Shown here piece after piece: positions 13,660 through 24,510 of a stretch of DNA of 64,000 nucleotides; positions within the stretch are counted from its first letter, which is position 1; every line of letters begins with the position of its first letter. Below the pieces are notes generated by a model. The model was not told where the DNA came from, searched no databases, and saw only the letters and a list, made by a program, of their open reading frames with translations. The DNA comes from Torreya grandis (Eukaryota > Streptophyta > Pinopsida > Cupressales > Taxaceae). The DNA lies in the NCBI GenBank assembly GCA_037957365.1, contig JARHVA010002684.1:1612001-1676000 (forward strand), in the 5' to 3' direction. Made by a program: the position numbers and the translations under genes.

Positions 13660-14675
13660 TTTAATATTAAAAAGTGTATATAAAAAATAACAACCACTAA
13701 AAGCTCTCAGTGATGGTCATATGCCTAGAAGCACAGTCTAGGCCTATTAGGCCTAAAACTAGGCCTAAACCCTCAGGGTGCCTAACTTGGTTCAGAAGAC
13801 CACATGATCCTTACAAGACATTTGATGAAATTAATGAGAGATTGGATATTCTATAGGAATCATTAGTTTATAGAGATAATCTCAAGATTGACTATTTTGG
13901 CCTAATTTCCTCTTAGGCCTACTCAAAATGCATAGAAGTAGCTTGAAGGCCACTTTATTTTACTCACATCTATACAAACACTATGCATGGTGAATTAAGG
14001 AATTGGGAATAGTTGATTGGGGTCCATAACTTATTCTTAGTGAAATTTATCTAGAGTTTCAACATCTAACTTGTATGAATCATTATTTATAAGTTAGACC
14101 ACCAAAAACACTCTCAAAACTTTGTACAAACCCGATGGATAAGAAATGAAAGGATATGAATCTATGAGGGATAAAATGGAAATTAAAGTGATTTATAATT
14201 GTTTTTCACTCTCATCATATCCTTGAAACTTAATTGATCCATACTGTTATTTGTATGAATAAACCTAATACTGTGTTTCTTGAAGGATTTAATGTGTTTT
14301 ATAGGTGTATAAGGGGATTGATGAATAAGATCCATTATGGGAGGTATGTATGGAATTTTAATAACTCAGTATACTCATTTCTCATATTAATTATACATGG
14401 AAATCCCTCTACTACATCATTCATTGTAGGCAGTCTTGAACTAGACAATGAGGAAATGAAGTGACTGCCTAAGTGTGATATGAGAGGTAAGGTTTGAGGT
14501 TTAAATTGAGGTATATGATAGAAAAAATGACAAAGAGGATTTAAAAATATATCCTAAAACCTATGAAACACATATTTATGAGCAACTTCAATTCACTTAG
14601 GTGACAAGTGTGAAGACAAACATAGAAGGTTAGTGAGTAGTTATAAGCAAGTGAATAATAAGTGCAACAAAGAAG

Positions 14676-15058
14676 GCTATTAGTTGAAGGCATATATGAA
14701 TATCAATGATCTCATTTACATATTCTCATGTTATATTATATGTGTCAACATCTTCCGCAATTAGTTTCAAGTAGTCTAATGACTCTTCATCACCAAAAGG
14801 TAGTTTCAAGAAAGACATGAAGAGTCTCTATGCCAAATTTAGGGAAGGTGTCATAATTTAGATGGAAACTTTTCCAAGACCACTTCATGGTCTATTTTCC
14901 AACTCATTCTCTCAATTTGTAACTAGTTTTCACATCTTGACACTTGGATTTGTGACCCTTCCATTTCTCTTCTTCTCTCTCCTCTCTTATGCTCTATATA
15001 TGCAAGCCATTTTGGCATTTGTATCTAGTACACACCTCGTATGGTAAAGCCCTGCTAG
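14676..15058 (+). repeat. Inverted repeat, left arm (LTR sequence with TATA box)
   Basis: This 383-base arm is closely matched by the reverse complement of 15402-15784, which has the same length, so no net indel separates the arms. It reads as the upstream part of a plus-oriented LTR: a TATA box (CTATATATG at 14993-15001) lies in a CT-rich promoter-like context, and the matching primer-binding site follows at 15289. The 61-codon ORF inside (14862-15047) recurs in the other arm, which is explained by the duplication and not by coding constraint. Confidence 0.85.
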
Positions 15059-15401
15059 TTTGGCACCTTGTTTTGACTCTGAATAAGATTTTGAAGTTGA
15101 TTTTATCTCTAAAATATCTTTCCTAAGTGTTTTAATTAGTGTACTTGGATGTTAAGTCATGAATATGTTCTCCTTGCTTCCATTCTACTTTTGCATGTTT
15201 TGTGTGAGTAATATATCTTCTAACATGCCTCATAAAGTGTATGTGTTTGATAAGTGTGCCTTGAAGTGTGAGAGGGACTAATAGTGTCTAGTATCAGAAC
15301 TTGTTTTGAACCACCTCTATATATGTATAACAATATACCTCTATGTTAAATACTTATGTTAGAAGGACAATGAGTTAAGGTCGGTTTTAGTAGTCTTCCT
15401 T
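15059..15401 (+). repeat. Spacer of the inverted repeat: rest of LTR plus primer-binding site
   Basis: The 343-base spacer continues the left arm as the R/U5 part of an LTR and ends near 15288. It is followed by TAGTATCAGAACTTG (15288-15302), close to the initiator-Met primer-binding site TGGTATCAGAGCTTG. About 100 bases later the inverted arm begins. No ORF. Confidence 0.6.
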
Positions 15402-15784
15402 CTAGTAGGGCTTTACCATACTAGGTGTGTAGTAGATACAAATGCCAAAATGGCTTGCATATATAGAGCATAGGAGAGGAGAGAGAAGAAGAGAAATGGA
15501 TGGGTCACAAAGCCAAGTGTCAAGATGTGAAAACTAGTTACAAATTGAGAGAATGAGTTGGAAAATAGACCATGAAGTGGTCTTGGACAAGTTTCCATTT
15601 GAATTATGACATCTTCCCTCAATTTGGCATAGAGACTCTTCATGTCTTTCTTGAAACTACCTTTTGGTGATGAAGAGTCATTAGACTGCTTGAAACTAAT
15701 TGTGGAAGATGTTGACACATATGATATAACATGAGAATATGTAAATGAGATCAGTGATATTCATATATGCCTTCAACTAATAGC
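15402..15784 (-). repeat. Inverted repeat, right arm
   Basis: Reverse-complement copy of 14676-15058. The minus-strand frame 15413-15718 (101 codons) covers it and encodes the same Phe/Leu-rich peptide as the left arm, with a longer N-terminal stretch because the left arm carries a stop. I consider it a translated LTR, not a gene. Confidence 0.85.
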
Positions 15785-15819
15785 ATTGTGTGGAGTTATC
15801 TTTGGTGTATCACCTCATT

Positions 15820-16250
15820 AACATAGGTATTTTTTATGTATCCTTATTCCTTTTTCACCCCTAATAGTGATTATCCTATTGTAGTGTGATCCTAAAATAT
15901 AAATCAAGGGAGCTAACCCTTTCAAACCTAGAGATCTATTTATTGTAGTAGCTTGTCTATGAAGAGAGATAGTTCCATGTTATCCTAAAATTGAGAAGGT
16001 TTACTTGAATTATATAGGGTGAAATTTTAGGATATAATAGGTACAAAATTTATTCTTTTATCCATTTAATTTATCATTTTAAATACTATATTAAAATTGG
16101 GGCATATAGAGACACCTAAATTCAAAATTATAAACTTTAGCAACATCAACTTTGGCACAGTTTGACATACCCTGGACATTGTGCATAGGTTTGAATCTTA
16201 TGTACACTTTACATCTATTCATTTACCCATATATTTTATTTAAAAAATGT
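15820..16250. repeat. Dispersed repeat, copy 2 (partner at 7720-8110)
   Basis: Collinear word matches to 7720-8110 in the same orientation (TTCACCCCTAATAG, AAGGGAGCTAACCC, CTAGAGATCTA, then CAAAATTATAAAC). The copies are about 8.1 kb apart. An LTR pair cannot be excluded, but no primer-binding site or polypurine tract was found to support it. Confidence 0.45.
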
Positions 16251-17417
16251 ATTCACCCTATATATTTATTGAGAATAAACCTAATATGTGTAATAACCTT
16301 ACATAATCATAAATAAACCTTCTCCATATCTTAAGTAATTTATTTTCACTCCCAAGACAATACCAATAATGACTAGATAATTGTATTCACTATAGGCATC
16401 TACCTATATTGGTAGGGTCCAAGATCACTTAATGGATATTTTTAAAATTAGAATTAACCATTAGTATAGCCTAGACATATTTCATGTGTGAGTCATAGTG
16501 GTAAATAAAAAAGAGTTAACTATAAATACAAACCAATCTTAAGGTTATACTCATCTTGGCAAGTCCTAACAAAATTGAGAAATCAATTAACACTCTTTTG
16601 AGAAATTATCACAAAGGCATACACATCTAAAAATACCTCAAAGTATAAATCCTAAAGCTAAGTTTGGATTCACATGTAGGTCAAACTTACATGTTTCCAA
16701 GTGTTGAAATCCAAACTTTGCATTAAATTCTATATTTATCATGAAGTTTCACACACTCATAGAATTTGAAAAAATATGTTCATTTTGAGCCTCTTATGAG
16801 GAGTGGAATGTAACAAATTCTTAGTAACTTCATGGGGAGTGGTTATGGCTACCCAACCCAAAAAAGTAACACCTTTTTCAAGGGTGTCTTTTAGTCAAAA
16901 TCATAATTAGGGTTTAGATGGAAGGTGAACTAAAATAAAGATCAATGCATAGGATTAAAGGTAAATGCACAAAAATGAAGCATATATTTAGCATAATTTT
17001 ATGTGTTTAAGGTGTTATATAACTACATAACATATAAGGAAACTATAAACATAACCAAGACAATACCACCTACCATAGGGATCATAATTTTACCAATAAT
17101 GTCTGGATAGGGTTTGAGTTGTTTTTTAATTTGAGAAATGATGAAGCATGCACAAAGCATTTTCAAAATTAGTCATGAATTTTATGAGTGAAATAATACA
17201 TGAATAATATAAGTAAATATATCCCCTCTTTATTTTATAATTTTAATTTGTTTAAGTGCAATATCTATCCATCCATGTATAATTTAGATTATGTTATTGT
17301 TGTTATATTTTATTTTATTTGAATTAGTTCTAGTTTTTGACATTTCAAGAAACTTAATCCTTAAATAAGTAAAACAATGTGTAAGCTATGAATTTTCTCA
17401 AGAAAGATAAATAAAAG

Positions 17418-17445
17418 CATTTATTTATTTATTTATTTATTTTTA
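17418..17445. repeat. (TTTA)n microsatellite
   Basis: About seven TTTA units. Confidence 0.9.
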
Positions 17446-18196
17446 GTTTCATATTATTTTTTGCAGATTACTAATTATAGGGATAAGATTGTCTTTCATT
17501 GGATTGCCTATCCTAAAATGCATCAATTTTGGATCTAAAAATTCATATTGGGGCATAAAATATTTGGTAGACCATTGATGAGTTTAAAAAATATATATGA
17601 ATCTCAGTGGACACTAGGAACCTTGTATAAAGAGTGTGTTTTTTGGTACTAAATTTGGATTAGACCATAATATATTTTATATTTAATAGATAAAACTATA
17701 TTATGTTAAGAATGAGATATTTCATTCCATTATAAGATGATGCATGGTATATTTTTCTATTAAATATTGGAAAATAAAGTCTAGTTTTGATATAACCCCA
17801 ATGATATAAACATTGAAAAAATTCTTACATATCACTATGCATTAAATTATCCTTTACCACTTTATTGAATAAATGTGATGACCAAAATCATGGGATTAAA
17901 TGATTGGTTCATAACAATGTGAAGATCAATTTATATGTGGTGACTATTGAATTTAGTCTTAAATTTTTAAGGGAAGACTTTCTATTGTCTCCATCATCTG
18001 TAGATCATAATATTATGCATCCCCCATGATTATTAAGTTATAGTTTCTAAAACTATGAGAACTTGGTTTATAAATACATTATTCTCTTGAAAATAATAGA
18101 TTATTTTTAATTGACCTTCAATGGTATATGCAAAAGGGAAGTTATATATGGATGTTTTATATATATTACTATTGGATAGATGTGTATTTAGGGGTT

Positions 18197-18505
18197 ATAA
18201 TCATTAGATTACACCATGATCAACTGAATAACTAAACTTGCATGAATAACATGTAGAGTGAAATATCATAACCTCAAAGAAAAATGTTTCACACAAGGAA
18301 AGTTGTGAAAAATAGAATTATCTCATTCTGTCATTAAAGCATTCAAGTGTTAACCAAAAATTACATAGGAATATTCTTTATATAGGTGGAAAATAGACAT
18401 GTCCAACATCTTCATGCATGTGGGATTATTTTCTACTTATTAAACCTAATCAAGCTGACTAGATCATGTAGATAAAACCAAGTGGGACAAAAGTCTACAC
18501 CAACA
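18197..18505 (-). repeat. 3' LTR of a minus-strand Copia element
   Basis: Read on the minus strand it starts TGTTGGTGTAGACTTTTG at 18505, a common plant Copia LTR start, and is collinear with 21751-21957 (shared TTTCACACAAGGAAAGTTG-like block and TATATAGG-like TATA segment). A further fragment of the same LTR start lies at 50619-50711. The purine tract before it (minus strand CTTAAGGGGTTG) is a weak polypurine tract. The end near 18200 is placed by alignment to the other LTR. Confidence 0.75.
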
Positions 18506-19030
18506 ACCCCTTAAGCATAGTTTAGGTGGGTAGAAGAATTGGGTCTTTGTAATGAAGCTTGATGAAGTACTTAAATATAATACAACTCCAATAAAGTAGA
18601 TAAAAGGATAAAACATATAGAAAAAAAATCCTCTCCAAAAGAGAGTAAAGAAGGTAGGGATAAAAACCCCACTAGAATCTCAAACTACCTGAAGCCATCC
18701 TATGTCCTAAAATAGAGTGCCCTAGAGTGATTGTGGATTAGAAGTAGATGTAATGAAGATAGGATCACCATGGAATAGTGAATGAGTCCACCAAGTGCTT
18801 GATGAATCTTTAACCAAGGTATGATTCCTATACAAAAAATTGTTCTCCTCATGTAAGGTAAGAGGGCCAATTGCTGTATGCCATGATGGTGTATTAGAGG
18901 CAATGGTTAATAAAGAATGCGACATACCCTGAAACTATGGAATAGACTACTCAATGTCTGATGTGTCCTAGATTAGAATACTTATTACCTATAATGTATG
19001 AAGTGGACTAGAGGTAAGTGGATTATGAAA
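18506..19030 (-). mobile_element. Decayed 3' internal part of the minus-strand Copia element
   Basis: This lies between the pre-integrase remnant and the 3' LTR. Two overlapping 67-codon minus-strand ORFs (18700-18925) show no RT or RNase H motif that I recognise. A full Copia element would carry integrase, RT and RNase H here (over 2.5 kb); only about 0.5 kb remains, so most of pol has been deleted. Confidence 0.6.
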
Positions 19031-19291
19031 TTACTCCTCAATATTTATAAGGTGAAAAGGATATGGTAGAGGTGTGTCTCTATCACTATTGTATTCATCT
19101 ATAAAGGAAGAGTCATTAGTATCAGAAGTGTGTTCAGGCTCAAAAATGTCATCAAGTTGAGGTGATTTTGAATAAGAAGAGTTTAAAGGAGAGTCAGGAT
19201 CAAAGTGTGAGAAGTTATATAGTTGAGTTTGATGATCGACCATTCCCACTGCCAATATAGTTTCACTATGTAGCTCTCTAACATACACCAA
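19031..19291 (-). pseudogene. Copia pre-integrase (GAG_pre-integrs-like) and acidic linker remnant
   Basis: The 86-codon minus-strand frame starts MVYVRELHSETILAVG and continues with a HQTQLYNFSHFD stretch, the arrangement seen between protease and integrase in plant Copia polyproteins. From about residue 40 it turns into an acidic, Asp/Glu/Ser-rich stretch resembling the linker between integrase and reverse transcriptase, and no HHCC or DDE integrase core is present. I infer a deletion that fused the pre-integrase region directly to the linker. The start codon is incidental; the true product would be an internal part of a polyprotein. A stop after EE closes the frame. Confidence 0.6.
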
Positions 19292-19384
19292 ATTTGGAGT
19301 GAACGCAACTCACATGCCCAGACCAAGGTGAGTTATTTGGTAAACTAATAAGAGATTACTTTAAAGTGAGGAAACACTTAGAAC

Positions 19385-19550
19385 ATTATTGAATGTTCAA
19401 CCACTCACTTTCATGGAACCTCTCCCAAGAACCTTTTTAGAAGTGTCATCACCTAGTTGTATAAAAGACATGTCACATGATTCCAAGTAACTAAACTCAA
19501 TATGTGAAGAGGCCAAGTGATGTGAAGAATTAGAGTTAATGACCCATGTA
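19385..19550 (-). pseudogene. Copia aspartic protease remnant, catalytic Asp lost
   Basis: Minus-strand translation from about 19546 gives WVINSNSSHHLASS, followed some 25 residues later by QLGDDTSKKVLGRGSMKVSG. This matches the Copia protease layout, in which the first block carries the active-site D(S/T)GA(S/T). Here the motif reads NSNSS, so Asp has become Asn and Gly has become Asn; the protease would be dead. It lies between gag and the pre-integrase remnant in the normal order. Stops and frameshifts separate it from both neighbours. Confidence 0.7.
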
Positions 19551-19599
19551 GGAGTTTGAGATATAATAACAACTAGGTCCTTACCATTTGATTTCCCCT

Positions 19600-20525
19600 T
19601 ACTATTCTCCTTTGCCTTTTATTTACCATGGTCATTTGCCTTGGAGGATTCATGGATTGATGAGTGTTGAATGGTAGAATCAGGGACACTGATGTTGTGC
19701 TTCTCGATCATCTTAGTCAGTTGGTCAATCTGATTATTTAAATATTTGCATTCATCATGCTTTTCAAAATAAAACTCACATTTGATCCAATATTTATTAG
19801 GCATATAACTGGAAGAAGAGGTCTCATGGTTGGATTTATAGGTGGGAGGATTTTCATCCTTCTCTTGATCTTTTTTGTTTTGTTTCTTATCTCTATGGTT
19901 TGAATCCTTATATTTATTAGAAAAAAGTACATGATGTTTTGAGGACTTCACTGTGATCATCTGTATCAACTTATCTTTCTCATAAATCAAGCTAACAATA
20001 ATGGTATCTAAAGAAGCCAACTTCCATGTGGTTCCAAGAAAAAAATTTGTGGCATGGAAAGTGGAGACAAATACATGATACTCTAGATTCAGTTTGGAGA
20101 GTATAGACAGAACAAGTTGTTAGTATTTTTTATCAATACCACATTCTTTCAACTACAAACTCAAAAGTTTAAACTAGGTGAAAAAGTCTTGAAGGGTGTC
20201 ATAGTCATTTGGGCTTAAACTAATGAGCTCATTCTCTAGTTCATGGCCTCTCATCACATAGTACTTCCCAAATAGTGTTCCTAGAGTGGACCATACTTGA
20301 ATATGATTTTTGGAAGATTCTATGTGAAATAGTAGATCAGAGAGATGGAAAGACATAATAGTCCGTAGAATTTATCACAATGGTTGAACCATTTTATTTT
20401 CACTTTTGATATTTTAGGTTTAGTCTTAGTGCCCATTATAATTTTATGGTAACCCTTGGATGTAAAAATGATTTCCATTCTAGATAATTAAATGGTGTGA
20501 GTGGACTTATTTGAATTGAATCCAT
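19600..20525 (-). pseudogene. Copia gag (UBN2-type) pseudogene
   Basis: The likely start is the ATG at 20525, opening MDSIQISPLTPFNYLEWK, the usual N-terminal 'L-x-x-x-N-Y-x-x-W' block of plant Copia gag. Downstream, 20174-20356 encodes LLFHIESSKNHIQVWSTL and then GHELENELISL, typical of the gag core. A further stretch contains QLVLSILSKL, and 19619-20020 contains LDTIIVSLIYEKDKLIQM. A Lys/Asp-rich region then precedes a ruined zinc knuckle (CEFYFEKHDEC, where the second Cys and spacing of CX2CX4HX4C are lost). The encoded protein would package element RNA in cytoplasmic particles. Several stops and frameshifts divide the frame. The family assignment is firm; exact ends are not. Confidence 0.8.
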
Positions 20526-21736
20526 AATGTATAAAAATGTTGTTGTAGAAAGGAAAGAAGAAATATAAAAAATAAAAGTACACAACACTGCATAATACCC
20601 TCTTAGAACCATCAGAGTGACCCCCCATTAAGTTGAAAATATAATCACGCTCGTATAGATGTCAAACTCAATCGAGAATATGTCTTGAGAAAATGTGTAT
20701 AAGTATAAAATAAATGGAGGGACATTGAAATCAACTAATAATGCATCCAAGAGTGTACAGTTTTTGGTTTTAAGAGAGCTCTAAATGGTTTAAAAACATA
20801 ACCGATGTGTAGAGCACAAAAAAATAGGTACTTTTGAAGAAGATGACACTAAAAAGGAGTTACTGATCAAAATTTATAACTTTTAAGATTTGAGATTGTA
20901 TAAAAATTGGGTGGAAATAGTTTTAGAAAAAACAAGATGCACATATTCAAAAAAAATTTGGTGTGCAAATAGTTGTGAATTTTTTTCCAAGGATAATCTC
21001 CAAGGGATAATCTCCCATATGACCAGGGTCTAAAACCTTTTGTGAGTGCTCTATCCTCTCACTTTTGATATGGCCTTGATTGATGTGGGAGTGACATCAT
21101 GCAATCTAGGCCCTCAAATCCATGGATGTATAAACATGAATTTGTAGATGACTGCAAGGCTACATTCACATTTTCATACTTACCAAGGACATCTAGTTAG
21201 GGATGCCAATTCATGGGCCTATATAGACACATTGGTGCAACAACCAACCAAGTCATGCAATCATGAGCTATATAACACTAAAAACTTGAAATTTTTTTTC
21301 ATAAATTTACATAAACAATGAAGGGGTGGAAATGCCTTGAAGAATAACCTAGGTCTATTTATTTTTTTGGTCCTTATAAAAAAATTCAAAGACCCATTTT
21401 ATAATATGTAAACCCCAAAAAAACCCAAAAACATTTTTCTAATTGAAGACTCTAACAATATGAAAGTGCATGAAAACCAAAAAAAATGCTTGAAACCCTC
21501 CACAAATGGTCAAAAATGGTTGTCATGAAACTAGGTCATGTTTAGAACCAATCCTAAGGTTTTGACACCCTATGAATCCAATGACGTTGTCTATTTTTGT
21601 CTAGAGACACTAGTTGTAAAGATCTACATGGATTTTTAGGAAACCCCACCAAACCCTTGAAAACTCAAATTAAGAAAACAACAAGGATGTAATGAATAGA
21701 TCCCACTAAGATTCAAGTAGTAAATGACTATTAGAA
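20526..21736 (-). other. Leader region of the minus-strand Copia element
   Basis: About 1.2 kb between primer-binding site and gag start, non-coding, with stops in all frames. This is longer than a usual Copia leader, so it may include an insertion; I see no repeat boundary that proves it. Confidence 0.45.
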
Positions 21737-21750
21737 TGGATCTAATGCCA
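21737..21750 (-). other. Primer-binding site, decayed
   Basis: On the minus strand this reads TGGCATTAGATCCA, against TGGTATCAGAGCCA for the initiator-Met site: 11 of 14 positions agree. It directly abuts a CA dinucleotide that ends the 5' LTR (minus-strand ...AAGATGACA). Confidence 0.65.
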
Positions 21751-21957
21751 TGTCATCTTGTACCATGATCCATTGAACAATGAAGCATGCATGAAGAACC
21801 TATATAGTAAAATCTCATAACTTGAAAGAAAAGGTCTCACACAAGGAAAGTTGAGTATTATCTCATTTTCTCATTAAAGCATTAGTCAAAAAGTACATAT
21901 AAAAGTTCCTTATATAGGCAGAAAATAGACATGTCCCAACATCCTCATGCATGGGTA
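21751..21957 (-). repeat. 5' LTR of the minus-strand Copia element, truncated
   Basis: Collinear with 18197-18423 of the 3' LTR. A minus-strand TATA box (CTATATAAG, near 21910) is present. Similarity stops at about 21957 (CATGCATG), so roughly the first 80 bases of the LTR, including the TGTTGG terminus, are missing. No target duplication can therefore be read. Confidence 0.7.
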
Positions 21958-22739
21958 AGTTCACAAAGTTGGGGGACAAAAGTGGCCTACCAGTGGACAT
22001 GATTTTCTTAAAATTTTAGAAATATGAACTTCTATAGATAATTTGAGATATATACATTCTAAATTTGAAGATGGTGTAAGAACATGAAATATAGAATTTC
22101 AAGTCTAGTTTCCAAAACACTAGGTCAAATAAAATTTGAAGAGAAACTTTTTTTTTAAAAAAACATAGTAAATAGATGACAATATGGTGCACCATTTTTT
22201 GAGCAACTTTTAATATTATTTGAAACCCTTTGGGGAAAATTTAAATAAGATATTATAGTTTGTGACATATATATTTTTATATTTTTTGAATGAGTACTTT
22301 TTTTTATGAATTTTGCAAGTAAATAGATTCTTAAAAGCTAAAAAAAAATGGATAGCCATCTTGTGATGCACCTAACTACCTCAAAAAAAAGAAAATCAAT
22401 TTTTTTTGAATGTGTGTAGAATTAGGCCTAGTTTTTGGCCATATAACTTGTTTTTCACTTGGATCAATGAAAGAAAATTACATGAACATGTATAGGCATG
22501 TATGTTTTTAGCATTTAGTGGCCTAAAAAAGGCATAGTTAGAAATCAACATAGTTTAAAACCTTAAATTAGTCTAAAAATTATAAAAATAATATTTCTAT
22601 AAAGAGGAGAGCATGATCATCATGAAGGTATTAAGTTTTTTAATTTTCACTCTAAAATTCTTAGTGTATTTGGTAATCAAAATTGAAATTTGTTGTTTTT
22701 TATCATACTTTTTAAAAATTGACTGTACATTGATAGTCC
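21958..22739. other. Non-coding AT-rich DNA
   Basis: No ORF, repeat or motif that I can support. Several poly-A/poly-T runs. Confidence 0.5.
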
Positions 22740-22814
22740 AAGCCTTTGGCTTGGTAATCTAATCCTTTCTCGAGCCAAAAGGCATGAGAATTGAATTCAA
22801 ATTCAAATACCACA

Positions 22815-22950
22815 ATTGCTTTAATAACGTGATTGTGTTATTAATGTGATCAGGTATTAATTATGTTAGCAATGCACTCGTGTTACTTAATAATGTGATC
22901 ACATTAATAATGTGATTACATTAATAACACAATCATGTTATATATTGTCA
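22815..22950. repeat. Cluster of GATC-centred palindromes (cluster 1)
   Basis: A run of short words of the type AATAACGTGATTGTGTTATT and TAATGTGATCACATTA (perfect palindrome at 22891-22906), in near-tandem array. Related clusters occur at 27395-27625 and 44490-44670. The flank upstream (22740-22815, with CCTTTGGCTTGGTAAT and GAGAATTGAATTC) also echoes words beside cluster 2. Function unknown. Confidence 0.75.
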
Positions 22951-23039
22951 ACACCCTAAAACCCAAATAGGAGCTATTAAGCCTAGTAGTATTAAGATCA
23001 AATATTGGTTGATTAAAATTGTTGTTTGGGACCAATGTT

Positions 23040-24510
23040 CTTGTTAAAAATATATAGCATTGAATGATAATCGGAGATGGATTAATCTATGAATCAATTT
23101 ATTGTTCATTTGATCCAAATATGGTGTGCAATTGGGCCAATAGATCCTAAATTGACATTAGATGGACATATTTCCTTGGATGGAGCTTGGTTGGCCCCAA
23201 TTATGTATCAAACTAAACTAAATACTTGGGTTTTTATAATATGGTGTGAAATTAGAGACCCAATTGACATCATATGGACATAATTCCTTTCTCAAGGCTC
23301 ATTTAACCCTAATTGTGTATTAGATTGAACTAAATATTCCATTAATTTAATAAGGTGTGCTATGAAATCCCTAGTTGAAATTATATTGAAGGAATTCCTT
23401 GCATAAGGACCGATTACTCTTAATTACAGATTATATTGAATAAAATACTCAATTGATTAAATATGATGTGCAATTAGGGAAAAATATTCACAATGGATAT
23501 TAGATGGACACAAATCCTTGCATGGGACGAAAAATGCCTTGATTGATATTAGGCAGAAGTAGCTAATTACATAGGACTTGGTTGTCCCCAATTGCATATA
23601 GTATTGAAAAAATTATAATTGATTTTACATGGTGTAATTAGATCCCCAAATGACATTATATGGATGTAATTCCTTGCTCGGGGATTGAGTGGCCCCAATT
23701 GCATATCATATTGAACCTAAATACTCAATTGGTTCAATATGGTGTGTAATCAGGGATGATTGAACCCAACTAACATTATATGGACAAAATTACTTTCATG
23801 GGGCTTAGTTGGCCCCAATTATGTACAAGATAAACCCAAATACATGATTATATGAATATAGTTTACAATTGGAGCCAACAAAGTTGTAATTGACATTAGA
23901 TGTATTTAATTACTTGCATGAGCCTTTGGTTTGCCATAATTGCACATTCAAATGAACTAAATACTTGAATGATTCAATATGTTATGTATTTGGGACCAAC
24001 AAATCCCCTTGTTGATAGTATAAGGATGAAATTTCTTACACAAGGCTTGTTTGGACTAGATTTCATATCATATTGATCCAAATATTCTTTCAGTTGAATT
24101 TGGTGCACAATCAGAATCTTAATTATTATTAGATGGATGTAATTCCTTACATAGGGTTCAATTAGTCCTGATTTCATATTAGATTGAATCAAACACTCAA
24201 TTATTTGATTAAGGTGTGAAAATTAGGGCCTTAATTAAAATTATGTTGACACAATTCCTTGGACAAGCCTCAATTGGATCTAATTATGTATCATCTTAAA
24301 TTAAATACTTGATTGGTTCAATATAGTATGCAATCAAGGCCAAGTAAGCCCCCATTTTCATTATATATGAATGTAATTCCTTGTACATGACTCCTTTGGA
24401 CCGAATTACATATCAAACTAAAAATATACTTATTTTTTTAATATGGTGATCACTTAGATCCCTAATTGATATCATATGGATGAAATTCCTTACATTGAGG
24501 CTCATTAGAC
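23040..24510. repeat. Tandem array, unit about 115 bp, roughly 13 diverged copies
   Basis: The unit centres on a word like TCAATATGGTGTGCAATTAGG, followed by TTGACATTATATGGA, AATTCCTTGCATGGG, and TTGGCCCCAATTGCATATC. Unit starts can be followed at about 23115, 23240, 23353, 23462, 23626, 23738, 23866, 23977, 24097, 24207, 24318 and 24436. Spacing is mostly 105-130 bases, with one longer interval (23462-23626) that contains a partial internal duplication. Copies differ considerably, so the array is old. No coding capacity. Confidence 0.85.

Larger units (their letters stand above)
7438..14675. other. Non-coding relic DNA, no identifiable gene
   Basis: About 7.2 kb of AT-rich sequence with stops in all frames. 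Within it I can point to a dispersed repeat shared with 15820-16250 (listed separately), a TTTCAAA-rich tract, a short tandem duplication of a 25-base word at about 9722-9772, and two simple-sequence repeats. The ORFs at 7522-7728, 8264-8521, 8949-9137, 11237-11455 and 14234-14464 show no recognisable motif and look like chance openings. It is probably decayed transposon sequence, but I cannot assign a family. Confidence 0.5.
15785..18196. other. Non-coding relic DNA
   Basis: AT-rich sequence without a recognisable gene or ORF of note. It contains the second copy of the dispersed repeat (15820-16250) and a TTTA microsatellite. I see nothing else that can be named. Confidence 0.5.

Noticed and set aside
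14862..15718. Repeated Phe/Leu-rich peptide on opposite strands suggesting a membrane protein family
   Set aside because: Explained by the 383-bp inverted repeat of LTR sequence containing a TATA box.
7720..16250. The two dispersed repeat copies as LTRs of one large element
   Set aside because: No primer-binding site, polypurine tract or TG/CA ends identified; similarity is patchy.
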